Of a DNA stretch of 64,000 bases, positions 44,724-52,308 are shown one piece after another. The stretch is from Nocardia cyriacigeorgica GUH-2. Its GTDB lineage: Bacteria > Actinomycetota > Actinomycetes > Mycobacteriales > Mycobacteriaceae. Positions within the stretch are counted from its first letter, which is position 1. Each line of letters opens with the position of its first letter. The DNA lies in assembly GCF_000284035.1 (NCBI RefSeq), contig NC_016887.1:1550001-1614000 (forward strand), written 5' to 3'. Position numbers and translations under genes: made by a program. A model generated the notes under the pieces. It was not told the origin of the DNA. It searched no databases and saw only the letters and a program-made list of their open reading frames with translations.

Positions 44724-45640
44724 GTGAACCGCTGCGTGAGCTGCTGAACGCGCTGACCACCCAGCCGGAGAAGGTGGCCGCCTATCTGGGCGACACCTAT
44801 GTGCAGGAAAGCGTCGATCAGCTCGACCGCGCCGGGGTGGACGCCGCGAAATTCGCCCGCGAACACTCCCTGTTGTTGCTCAAACCCGATGCCATCGTGG
44901 GACGCGCGGTCGAGCCGACGCTGGAGTGGCTGGCCGGCAACGGTTTCCGCGTGGTGGACGCCGGCCGCGTCACCGGGGACCGGCTGTTGGCGCGCGCCCT
45001 GTGGTACTACTCGTGGAACATCGCCTCCACCGAACGCCGTCGCCTGGCCGACCTGCTCGTCGGCATCTGCGATGTGCTGGTGCTCGTGGTCGCCGGAGCC
45101 GACGCCGAATTGCCCGTCCCCGTCCGGCTGACCGACGCGAAGGGCCCCACCGACCCGCGCAAACGTCGTCCGGGCGAACTGCGTCATCTGCTCGGACAGC
45201 ACAGCTACCTGCTGAATCTGGTGCATTCGCCCGACGATCCCGCCGATGTGCTGCGCGAGCTGGCGATCCTGTTCGACGAGCCGCGCCGCGCCGACGTCAT
45301 CGCCCATGCCGGCGCGGGCGCCGACCGATCCGCCGAGGCCGCGCGGCTGGCGGCCGAGCTCTACGCGAGCACCCCGGACCGTGATTTCGACCGCACCACC
45401 GCCGCCCGCCGCCTGATCGCCGATGCCGAACTGGCGGGACTTTCGATTCCCGGTGGCATCGACCCCGAGTCCGACCAGGACTGCGCGCGACTGCTGGCCA
45501 CGGCCTGGGATCGGGGTGTCGAGCTCGATCCGTGGTCGGTGATCGTGCTCGGGTCCTACGTACTGCCCATGCGGGTGGGGACGCAACCGCAGACGTTGCG
45601 CCCGGTCACCGCATCCGATTGGTTGGAGGCCCGGCCGTGA
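44720..45640 (+). CDS. NDK-fold protein with conserved catalytic His, 306 aa
   Basis: Residues about 47-190 align by eye with nucleoside diphosphate kinase: HSLLLLKPDAIVGR matches [26 protein letters not shown] matches [15 protein letters not shown], and NLVHSPDDPADVLRELAILF matches [20 protein letters not shown] of the ndk in this window, keeping the catalytic His, the Asn and the nucleotide-phosphate Thr and Arg. A 45-residue N-terminal and a 110-residue C-terminal extension are unlike any NDK I know, and the segment between the first and second motifs is shorter or altered. So it is a divergent NDK relative recruited into a biosynthetic operon; it may phosphorylate a pathway nucleotide or a non-nucleotide substrate. 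Overlaps both neighbours. Confidence 0.72.
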   Translation: MSEPLRELLNALTTQPEKVAAYLGDTYVQESVDQLDRAGVDAAKFAREHSLLLLKPDAIVGRAVEPTLEWLAGNGFRVVDAGRVTGDRLLARALWYYSWNIASTERRRLADLLVGICDVLVLVVAGADAELPVPVRLTDAKGPTDPRKRRPGELRHLLGQHSYLLNLVHSPDDPADVLRELAILFDEPRRADVIAHAGAGADRSAEAARLAAELYASTPDRDFDRTTAARRLIADAELAGLSIPGGIDPESDQDCARLLATAWDRGVELDPWSVIVLGSYVLPMRVGTQPQTLRPVTASDWLEARP

Positions 45641-46626
45641 GTGTCGAGACAGTGAACGCCGACAACACCGCATCGCATATCCGCACCATCTCCCGCGAGT
45701 TGGCGCACCGCTGCGCGGTTTCCGAGGTGTTCGTCACCTCGCTCGACAGCCTCGGCGAGGACCAATTCCTCGCCGGCGCGCAACTACCGCGCATGCACTC
45801 CTACTACGGCGACCACGCGGGCACCCTGGCGCTGCGCCATGATCCGCTGGTGGTGATGGAGGCCGCCCGGCAGGCCGCGATCGCCCTGACCCACGAGTTC
45901 TACGCCGTCCCAACCGACCGTGCCTTCCTGGTGCGCACCTTCAACGGCGCCGGCGCCGACACCGCGGCCTGGGAGGTCGGGTTCGCACCCGCGGATCTGG
46001 TGCTGGCCGTGCGGGTTCCGCGCAAACATCACGACGGCACCGATATGCACGGCGTGGACATGGTGCTCGACATCTCCTGCGGCGGCGTCCCCATGATGAC
46101 CGTCGACGGGTCGTTCTCCTGGACCACCGGCAGCCGCTGGGACCGGATGCGCAGCGCCTTCCGCACCGGTCTCGGCCTGGGCCAGTTCGTCGGTGCGTCC
46201 GCGTTGACCGAACGCGCCGAACCGGCGGCGGTGGGCCGAGAGAACTGGCGCAATGTGGTGGTCGGCCCGGTCCGCCGCGACGGTGACACCGCAGTGGCCA
46301 CGCTGGTGCCCGATATCGGCCATCCGTTCCTGTTCGACCATCCGCTCGACCATGTGCCCGGCAGCCTGCTGATCGAGGCGTGCCGGCAGACGGCGCTGGC
46401 CATGGTGCTCGAGCGGGCGCCCCGGCTGATCGGAGTGTCGAGCACCTTCGACCGGTTCGTCGAATTGGACACCCCGGCCGAATGCCGGGCCGAGATCATC
46501 GGCGACACCGGCGGCCGCACGGTGGTGCGCTGCGAGATCCACCAGGCCGGTGCCGTGGCCGCACGGGTGGACGCCGAATTCATCGACGACGTCGTCATCG
46601 AGCCGACCGGCGGGGCGGACCGGTGA
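45637..46626 (+). CDS. AfsA-family double hotdog protein
   Basis: A 329-residue protein with two A-factor-biosynthesis hotdog repeats (about 25-155 and 205-325). Motifs: LAHRCAVSEVFVTSL, DPLVVMEAARQAAIALTHEF in the first repeat; HPFLFDHPLDHVPGSLLIEACRQTA in the second. AfsA of Streptomyces joins a beta-ketoacyl chain from ACP to DHAP, the first step to gamma-butyrolactone signals. Here the ACP and acyl-activating enzyme are in the same operon, so an acyl transfer to a phosphorylated C3 or other hydroxyl acceptor is a fair guess. No gamma-butyrolactone receptor (ArpA/TetR type) is adjacent. GTG overlaps the upstream stop (GTGA). Confidence 0.85.
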   Translation: MSVETVNADNTASHIRTISRELAHRCAVSEVFVTSLDSLGEDQFLAGAQLPRMHSYYGDHAGTLALRHDPLVVMEAARQAAIALTHEFYAVPTDRAFLVRTFNGAGADTAAWEVGFAPADLVLAVRVPRKHHDGTDMHGVDMVLDISCGGVPMMTVDGSFSWTTGSRWDRMRSAFRTGLGLGQFVGASALTERAEPAAVGRENWRNVVVGPVRRDGDTAVATLVPDIGHPFLFDHPLDHVPGSLLIEACRQTALAMVLERAPRLIGVSSTFDRFVELDTPAECRAEIIGDTGGRTVVRCEIHQAGAVAARVDAEFIDDVVIEPTGGADR

Positions 46627-47243
46627 CGGGCGCGGCCGAACTGCTCACCACCACCCGCGCTTTCCGGCGCAGGCTCGACCTGACCCGCCCGGTCGACCGC
46701 CATGAGCTGCTGGCCTGCCTCGACATCGCAGTGCAGGCGCCGAGCGGAACCAACCGCCAGCCCTGGCGGTTCGTCGTAGTCCAGGACCCCGCGACCAAAC
46801 AGCAGATCGCCGAGTACTACCGCAAAGGCTTCGCCGCCTACCTCTCCGCGCGCACGCCGCGCCCGGATCAGCTCGGCGACCTGGCCTCCGGCCAGTACCT
46901 CGCCGCCCATCTGCACGAGGTGCCCGCGCTGGTGGTGGTGTGCTCGCTGGGCCGTCCACCGACCGAGGCATCCGCGCGGCAGCTGGCCAGCTTCTACGGC
47001 TCCATCTATCCGGCGGTGTGGAATCTTCAACTGGCCCTGCACGATCGGGGCCTGGGCTCCTGCCTGACGACCGCGCACCTGGCCTACGAACGCGAGATCG
47101 CCGACCTGCTGGCCATCCCGTTCGAGGAGGTCACGCAGGTGGCGATGCTGCCGGTGGGGCATCTGCTGCCCGGAACCGCGAGCCCGGCCAAGCGGGCGCC
47201 CGCGACCGAGGTGACCATGTGGGATCGCTGGGGTGCGCGGTGA
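46623..47243 (+). CDS. Nitroreductase-family flavoprotein
   Basis: A 206-residue FMN enzyme of the nitroreductase fold: TTTRAFRRRLDLTRPV and AVQAPSGTNRQPWRFVVV form the FMN-binding start, and GLGSCLTTAHLAYEREIADLLAIP with QVAMLPVGH is the standard C-terminal part. Members in biosynthetic operons reduce enones, nitro groups or act as dehydrogenases; substrate cannot be read here. Reduction of a butenolide-type double bond would parallel known butyrolactone pathways (inference). GTG start overlaps the AfsA-like stop; GTGA overlap with the next gene. Confidence 0.87.
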   Translation: MTGAAELLTTTRAFRRRLDLTRPVDRHELLACLDIAVQAPSGTNRQPWRFVVVQDPATKQQIAEYYRKGFAAYLSARTPRPDQLGDLASGQYLAAHLHEVPALVVVCSLGRPPTEASARQLASFYGSIYPAVWNLQLALHDRGLGSCLTTAHLAYEREIADLLAIPFEEVTQVAMLPVGHLLPGTASPAKRAPATEVTMWDRWGAR

Positions 47244-48202
47244 GCGAGACGGTGCGCGCCGGGGAACACGGTGCCGGATCTTCCGTGGCGCCGGGGCCGA
47301 TCGCCTCGCTCGGGCGCATCGCCCGCTTCACGGCGGTGATGTACAAGCCGCACTATCTGCTCTACGGCATCAACTGGGTGCTGGCGCTCGAAGGTACCGC
47401 CGCACTGGTCACCGAACCGGAGGGAAGCTGGCGGCCGAGCTGGGCGACGGTGCTGCGCATCGTGGTGGTCGCGTTCGTGCTGCTGTATCTGCGGATGGTC
47501 GACGAGCAGAAGGACCTCGACTACGACCGGGTGCACAATCCGGACCGGCCACTGGTGACGGGCGCGGTCACCGCGACCGACTTGCGGGCCGCGATGGGCG
47601 TCATCGCGGTCGGTGCGATCGCCGCGAGCCTGCTGCTGTCGGCCGGGTCGGCAGTGGCCATCGCGGCGGTGCTCGGCTACGGGCTGGCGCTGTGGGGGCT
47701 GGAACGGATCTCGGAACCGATTCGCCGCGATATCCTGCTGAATTTGCTGGTCACCTATCCGGTGCAGCTGCTGGTCACCGCCTATGTCGTGGTGTCGGCC
47801 ATCGACACCGGTGAGGTCGAGGCCGGCTGGCAGGCAGCCGCTGCCGCCGTGATCTTCGCCGGGGCATTTCTGCAATTCGAGTTCGCGCGCAAGACCTCGC
47901 GGATCGCGCGGCCGGGGGAGATGTACTACTCGAACGCGCTCGGCACGAACGGGTCGGTGCTCGCGGGACTGGGCTGCGCGATCGTGGCCGTGGCCGCCGA
48001 TCTGGCGTTGGTGCGGCCGTGGGATCACGACGGTGCGCGCGCCGTGATCGCCTGGATTCCGCTGGTGTTGCTGGTGATTCCGTTGCTCGGCGGACTGCGG
48101 TTCCTGCGCTCCGAGGACGAGGACTACCCGGTGATTCCGGCGGTGCTGTTCATCCTCACCCTCTACCTGGCGCTCATCGCGCAGGCAGTGGTTCCCGGAT
48201 AG
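47240..48202 (+). CDS. UbiA-family prenyltransferase
   Basis: A 320-residue membrane protein with about eight to nine helices. The first Asp-rich motif reads LRMVDEQKDLDYDRVHNPDRPLV, corresponding to the NDxxDxxxD plus the basic N-P-x-R-P of UbiA enzymes that bind prenyl diphosphate through Mg. The second Asp motif on the last cytosolic loop is altered: EFARKTSRIARPGEMYYSNALG, which is weaker than DxxxD. It may transfer a prenyl group to a pathway intermediate at the membrane, or be a UbiA relative with another role. Last gene of the operon; a hairpin follows. Confidence 0.82.
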   Translation: MSETVRAGEHGAGSSVAPGPIASLGRIARFTAVMYKPHYLLYGINWVLALEGTAALVTEPEGSWRPSWATVLRIVVVAFVLLYLRMVDEQKDLDYDRVHNPDRPLVTGAVTATDLRAAMGVIAVGAIAASLLLSAGSAVAIAAVLGYGLALWGLERISEPIRRDILLNLLVTYPVQLLVTAYVVVSAIDTGEVEAGWQAAAAAVIFAGAFLQFEFARKTSRIARPGEMYYSNALGTNGSVLAGLGCAIVAVAADLALVRPWDHDGARAVIAWIPLVLLVIPLLGGLRFLRSEDEDYPVIPAVLFILTLYLALIAQAVVPG

Positions 48203-48204
48203 CG

Positions 48205-48227
48205 CCCGGCGGGCTCAGCCTGCCGGG
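48205..48227. terminator. Hairpin between convergent UbiA and methyltransferase genes
   Basis: CCCGGCGGGCT and AGCCTGCCGGG form an 11-bp stem (one G-T) with one centre base; it covers the methyltransferase stop codon and begins 2 nt after the UbiA stop. Confidence 0.55.
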
Positions 48228-49312
48228 ACCGCTTCGAGCACATTCTCCGGCGACAGGGTCGGCGTCACCGAAGTGAGGGTGAAACCGCATTCCGCCAGCA
48301 GCGCACGGTATTCGGCCTCGGTGCGTTCCCGGCCGCCGGTATTGACCAGCATCTCCAGATCGATGTACTTGCCCGGATGCGGGCGGTCGTCGTCGGGCAG
48401 CACGAGTTCGATCAGCAGCAGGCGCGCCTGCGGTGACATGGCCGCACGGATGGTGCGCAGCACGCGGGTGGCCTGATCGGCGGGCCAATCGTGGATGACG
48501 TGCTTGAGCAGATACGCGTCGCCACCCTCGGGCACGGTGTCGAAGAACGACCCCGCCACTATCGCACACCGATCCGCCACGCCCAGCTCGGTGAGCCGCT
48601 CACGCGCCTCACCCACTACTTCGGGCAGATCGAACAGGATGCCGCGCGATTGCGGTGCCCGCCGCAGGATCTCGGTCAGCAAAGCGCCCTGCCCGCCGCC
48701 CACATCGACGATCGTGCGGAAGCGGCCGAAATCGTAGGCCGACAGCAGAGGTTCCCGGCCCAGGGTGTCGATGCTCGACATGGCGCGATCGAACATCGTG
48801 CCGAATTCCCGGTCGGTGCGCAGATAGTCGAACAGCGGAACACCGTCCACGGTATTGCCCACCGCGTCACCGGTGCGCACCACCTGCGCCAGCTGGGTCC
48901 AGTTGTCCCGGTGGATCTTCGAGCCGAAGAACAGGGTGGCATCACGCAACGAAACCTCGGCATCGGCGCGCAGTGCCTGCGCCATCGGCGTCAGCGCGTA
49001 GCGGCCGTCGCGGCGCCGGGTGAAGATGCCGTGACTGATCAGCAGCCGCATCAGCCGGTGCAGGGCGTCCTCGTCGGCACCCACCGCCTGCGCCAGATCC
49101 GCGCCATCGCGCGGACCATCGGCCAGCGCGTCGGCGACCCCCAGATCCGCCGCGGCATGGATCGCCTGCGTCAGCCACCCGGCCGCGATCATCTCCAGTA
49201 GTGCGGCATGGCCGGGCACCATCCGCCGGTGTGCGCTCGCCATGACATTGCGCACCCGTTCCACCGCCCGCACCAGGCCCTGCGGGGGCAGTTTCGCTCG
49301 ATCGGAGGCCAT
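48215..49312 (-). CDS. SAM-dependent O-methyltransferase (dimerisation-domain type)
   Basis: A 365-residue O-methyltransferase of the plant-caffeate/hydroxyneurosporene group. N-terminal winged-helix dimerisation domain (GWLTQAIHAAADLGVADALADGP, LHRLMRLLISHGIF), then the SAM-binding core: IVDVGGGQGALLTEILRRAP, FDLPEVV, DRCAIVAGSFFDTVPEGGDAYLLKHVIHDW with the catalytic His, and GGRERTEAEYRALLAECGF. Such enzymes methylate phenols or hydroxyls of polyketides and terpenoids. ATG 49312 has GGAG 6 nt upstream; a TTG at 49333 is less likely. It is convergent with the operon, 12 bp from it, and probably acts on its product (inference). Confidence 0.88.
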   Translation of the reverse strand: MASDRAKLPPQGLVRAVERVRNVMASAHRRMVPGHAALLEMIAAGWLTQAIHAAADLGVADALADGPRDGADLAQAVGADEDALHRLMRLLISHGIFTRRRDGRYALTPMAQALRADAEVSLRDATLFFGSKIHRDNWTQLAQVVRTGDAVGNTVDGVPLFDYLRTDREFGTMFDRAMSSIDTLGREPLLSAYDFGRFRTIVDVGGGQGALLTEILRRAPQSRGILFDLPEVVGEARERLTELGVADRCAIVAGSFFDTVPEGGDAYLLKHVIHDWPADQATRVLRTIRAAMSPQARLLLIELVLPDDDRPHPGKYIDLEMLVNTGGRERTEAEYRALLAECGFTLTSVTPTLSPENVLEAVPAG

Positions 49313-49333
49313 GACGACTCCATTCGTCGGCAA

Positions 49334-49369
49334 ACGCGGTTGCCAAGGAGATTACGGCCCGAACCGCGT
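49334..49369. promoter_or_regulatory. Inverted repeat between the merR gene and the methyltransferase gene
   Basis: ACGCGGTT (49334-49341) and AACCGCGT (49362-49369) are perfect inverted copies 20 nt apart. Either an operator for the methyltransferase gene or the end of the merR transcript. Confidence 0.4.
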
Positions 49370-49400
49370 CCCGGGTGTGAATCGCGCGTCGTGGCCGTCG

Positions 49401-50174
49401 CTAGCGGGGCGATTCGCCCTTGGCGGCGGTGCGGTTGCGTTCGCGTTCGGCGGCGGTCTCGAGATATTCACCGAGCTCGCGGCGCAGGTTGGTGTCCAGC
49501 GAGCGCGCGAGCGTGTTGTGCACCGACGCCACCGCGAGCTCGCGCATCTTGTTGAGCATGGCGGTGGTCTCGGCGATCTCCTCGTTGGTCTCCGGTAGCC
49601 AGCCGGGGCCGTGCTCGTCGACGATGTGGGTGCGGGCGGCGGCGATCATGATCTTGGTGATGTCGTCGATATGCGCGGCGACCTGGGCGTGCACGCTGAT
49701 CAGGGTGCGCAGGTCCAAGCCGTATTCGTCGAGTTCGGCGAAGCTGCTCAGCAGGTGGGTGTCGGTGAAGACGACGGTGTCGTTCTCGACGCGGACCAGG
49801 CCCATCTCGCGCAACTGGTCGACGAGGTCGTCGGTCTCGGCGCCGAGGATGGAGCCGATCAGCTCCCGCGACACCTCGAACGGCTCTTCCTTGGCCCAGG
49901 TCGCGGTCACCGCGTGCTGGAGACCGAGCACCTCGGTGAGGTCCTTCCCGGTTTCCCAGCTGGTGATGAAGTCGGCGATATGGGCGGTGGTGAAACCGCG
50001 CTGCAGCAGTGCGTCGATCAGGCGCAGCCGCTCCAGATGGGTGTCGTCGTAGATGCTGGCGCGCCCGTCCTTGCCCACCGGCGGCGGCAACAGACCGCGT
50101 TCTTGATAGGCGCGGACGTTGCGGCTGGTGGTGCCTGCGGCCCGTGCGAGGTCATCGATCCGGTAGTTCGGCAT
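49401..50174 (-). CDS. MerR-family transcriptional regulator
   Basis: A 257-residue regulator. The N-terminal winged helix is typical: YRIDDLARAAGTTSRNVRAYQERGLLPPPVGKDGRASIYDDTHLERLRLI (start of it, about residues 3-52), with the long linking helix LLQRGFTTAHIADFITSWE. The C-terminal ~170 residues lack the metal-binding Cys of classical MerR and form an all-helical sensor domain of unknown ligand. GAGGAGGT 8 nt upstream of ATG 50174. Same strand as the methyltransferase gene, 88 bp upstream of it, so it may control it and perhaps the convergent operon. Confidence 0.9.
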   Translation of the reverse strand: MPNYRIDDLARAAGTTSRNVRAYQERGLLPPPVGKDGRASIYDDTHLERLRLIDALLQRGFTTAHIADFITSWETGKDLTEVLGLQHAVTATWAKEEPFEVSRELIGSILGAETDDLVDQLREMGLVRVENDTVVFTDTHLLSSFAELDEYGLDLRTLISVHAQVAAHIDDITKIMIAAARTHIVDEHGPGWLPETNEEIAETTAMLNKMRELAVASVHNTLARSLDTNLRRELGEYLETAAERERNRTAAKGESPR

Positions 50175-50266
50175 CGCTTGCACCTCCTCACATCCCCACC
50201 TGCGCCGCACCGGCGGGCGCCCGGCCGTCGACCGCCCGAGTGTATCTCCCGCGCTCTCGGCCGGCC

Positions 50267-51205
50267 TCAGTACCCGCGTTCCGGTTCGATCGGCGCCCGC
50301 AACGGCGCGCCGTCGGCGAACCGGACGACGTTGGCCCGCACGTGTTCGGCGAATGCGGCCATCCGCAGCTGCGGCGGATTCGAATCATGCGGAGTGACAA
50401 TGGCATTGGGAAGCGTCCAGAGCGGGTGCCCGTCGGGCAGTGGCTCCGGATCGGTCACGTCCAGGCCGGCGCCGCCGATCGTCCCGGCGCGCAGGGCGTC
50501 GACCAGAGCGTCGGTGTCGACGAGACTGCCGCGGGCCACATTGATCACCCACGATGACGGCTTCAACTGCGCCAGCTCTTTCGCCCCCACCAGATGCCTG
50601 GTCTCGGCGGTGGCCGGCGCGGCGATCACCACATGGTCGGTGCGCGACCAGACCCCGGCGAGTTCGTCGGCGCGCACCGTCTCCACGTCGTCCGGAATAC
50701 CGGGCCTGGTGACCGCGCGACCCGACCGATTGACCGCGATGATCTTCGCGCCCAGCGGCGTCAGCATCGGGATCAACGCCCGCCCGATTCCACCCGCACC
50801 CACGATCGCGACCGTCGCCCCGCGCAACGACCCGACATGCGGAAAGAACTCACGCTGCCGCCAACTCTCGGCCCGCAGATGTTCCGGCAGATACCGCACG
50901 CCCGCCAGCAGCAGCATCAGCGTGTGCTCGGCCACGCTGGCGGCGTAAGCGCCTGCGGCAGAGGTGAATCGAACCCGCGGGAACCGTTCGAACACGCCGG
51001 CGTCGAACCAGTCCTCGACTCCGGCCGCGTTCAGCTGCACCCATTCGATCCCGTCCGGCAGGTGGTCCGGGAACTGCGCCGGTGAACCATTCCAGACGAG
51101 CGCGCGCGCCTCGTCGAGCCCGGCGGTACGCGCGCCCGCCTCCGTCACCGCCTGTTCGAGCATCGGTTGTTCACCCGGGCCGACCGCAACCGCCATCCGG
51201 CTCAT
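50267..51205 (-). CDS. D-isomer-specific 2-hydroxyacid dehydrogenase
   Basis: A 312-residue NAD(P)-dependent oxidoreductase. Rossmann motif VAIVGAGGIGRALIPML; catalytic Arg in NVARGSLVDTDAL, Glu in LDVTDPEPLP and His in VTPHDSN, the complete triad. The family covers D-lactate, glycerate, phosphoglycerate and related substrates; none is indicated. ATG 51205 has AAGGAGG 7 nt upstream; the GTG at 51226 precedes that site. No clear link to its neighbours. Confidence 0.88.
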   Translation of the reverse strand: MSRMAVAVGPGEQPMLEQAVTEAGARTAGLDEARALVWNGSPAQFPDHLPDGIEWVQLNAAGVEDWFDAGVFERFPRVRFTSAAGAYAASVAEHTLMLLLAGVRYLPEHLRAESWRQREFFPHVGSLRGATVAIVGAGGIGRALIPMLTPLGAKIIAVNRSGRAVTRPGIPDDVETVRADELAGVWSRTDHVVIAAPATAETRHLVGAKELAQLKPSSWVINVARGSLVDTDALVDALRAGTIGGAGLDVTDPEPLPDGHPLWTLPNAIVTPHDSNPPQLRMAAFAEHVRANVVRFADGAPLRAPIEPERGY

Positions 51206-51303
51206 CCTCGGACCTCCTTCGCTCACCGCGCCGGTGCTCCACGTCCGGCCGTCCTCCGATCGAACGTACCGGCGAAGGCGGGGGAGGGTGGATGGTCGGC
51301 TGA

Positions 51304-52254
51304 TCAGTCCTCGTCGTCCAGTTCGACCTTGTCCCTATCGGCCCACTCGATCAGCCGGTCCAGTTCGAACACCGCGTCGTCGATGCCTGCGTGCAGGTCA
51401 CCGAGCTTCTGGTAGCGGGCCGGCACGGTCGCCATGGTGAAATCACGCGGGTCGATATCGGGGACCTCGTCCCAGATCACCGGGGTGGACACGGTGGCTT
51501 CGGGCACCCCGCGCACCGAGTAGGCGGCGGCGATGGTGTGGTCGCGGGCGTTCTGGTTGTAGTCGACGAACAGCATCCGCGGGTCGCGGTCCTTGCGCCA
51601 CCAGGTGGTGGTGACGTCATCGGGCGCGCGCCGTTCCACCTCGCGGGCGAAGGCCAGCGCGGCGCGGCGCACGTCCTGGAAACCCCATTCCGGTGCGATC
51701 CGCACGTAGACGTGCAGTCCGTGTCCGCCGGAGGTCTTCGGCCAGCCCACCGCGCCGATCTCGTCGAGCACCTCGTGCACCACCCCGGCGACCCGCTGCA
51801 CCCGCGACCACGGGCAGTCCGGCATCGGGTCCAGGTCGATGCGCCACTCGTCGGGACGTTCGGTATCGAAGCGGCGAGAGTTCCACGGATGGAACTCCAC
51901 CGTCGACATCTGCACGGCCCAGATGACGTCGGCCAGCTCGGACACGCACAGCTCGTCGGCATGCCTGCCGTACCGGGGGAAGAACACCCGCACGGTCGGC
52001 ACCCAGTCCGGCGCGCCTGCGGGCAGCCGCTTCTGATGCACCTTGTCGCCGGCGAGTCCCTTGGGAAACCGGTGCAGCATGCACGGTCGATCCCGCAGCG
52101 CGTTGACGATCCCGTCGCCGACGCTGAGGTAGTACTGCACCAGATCGAGCTTGGTGGCGCCGGATTCGGGGAAATAGACCCGATCCGGGTTGGAGACGCG
52201 AACCGTCCGGTCCCCGACCTCGAGCTCGATAGCCGACCCCTTGCTACTGGCCAC
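51304..52254 (-). CDS. LigD-type polymerase domain protein (stand-alone PolDom)
   Basis: A 316-residue archaeo-eukaryotic primase-type polymerase like the polymerase domain of the repair ligase LigD. Motifs: VSNPDRVYFPESGATKLDLVQYY, the metal-binding Asp pair in WRIDLDPMPDCPW, SGGHGLHVYVRI with the Ser-x-His site, and DYNQNARDHTIAAAYSVR. There is no ligase or nuclease domain and no ku gene nearby. Mycobacterial counterparts add ribonucleotides in end joining or gap repair. GTG 52254 is chosen because TATGGT lies 6 nt before it (leaderless). It is divergent from nothing: recQ-like gene upstream is on the same strand. Confidence 0.87.
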   Translation of the reverse strand: MASSKGSAIELEVGDRTVRVSNPDRVYFPESGATKLDLVQYYLSVGDGIVNALRDRPCMLHRFPKGLAGDKVHQKRLPAGAPDWVPTVRVFFPRYGRHADELCVSELADVIWAVQMSTVEFHPWNSRRFDTERPDEWRIDLDPMPDCPWSRVQRVAGVVHEVLDEIGAVGWPKTSGGHGLHVYVRIAPEWGFQDVRRAALAFAREVERRAPDDVTTTWWRKDRDPRMLFVDYNQNARDHTIAAAYSVRGVPEATVSTPVIWDEVPDIDPRDFTMATVPARYQKLGDLHAGIDDAVFELDRLIEWADRDKVELDDED

Positions 52255-52260
52255 GTCCCG

Positions 52261-52266
52261 ACCATA
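52261..52266 (-). promoter_or_regulatory. -10 box of leaderless LigD-type polymerase gene
   Basis: On the minus strand TATGGT lies 6 nt before the GTG at 52254. No Shine-Dalgarno. Confidence 0.4.
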
Positions 52267-52308
52267 ACCCGGCGCACCCGGATCGTCCGGCCGAACCACG
52301 CCGCCGGC

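Noticed and set aside
44720..45640. Decayed duplicate of ndk
   Set aside because: All catalytic residues are kept, the frame is open for 306 codons and it is translationally coupled on both sides.
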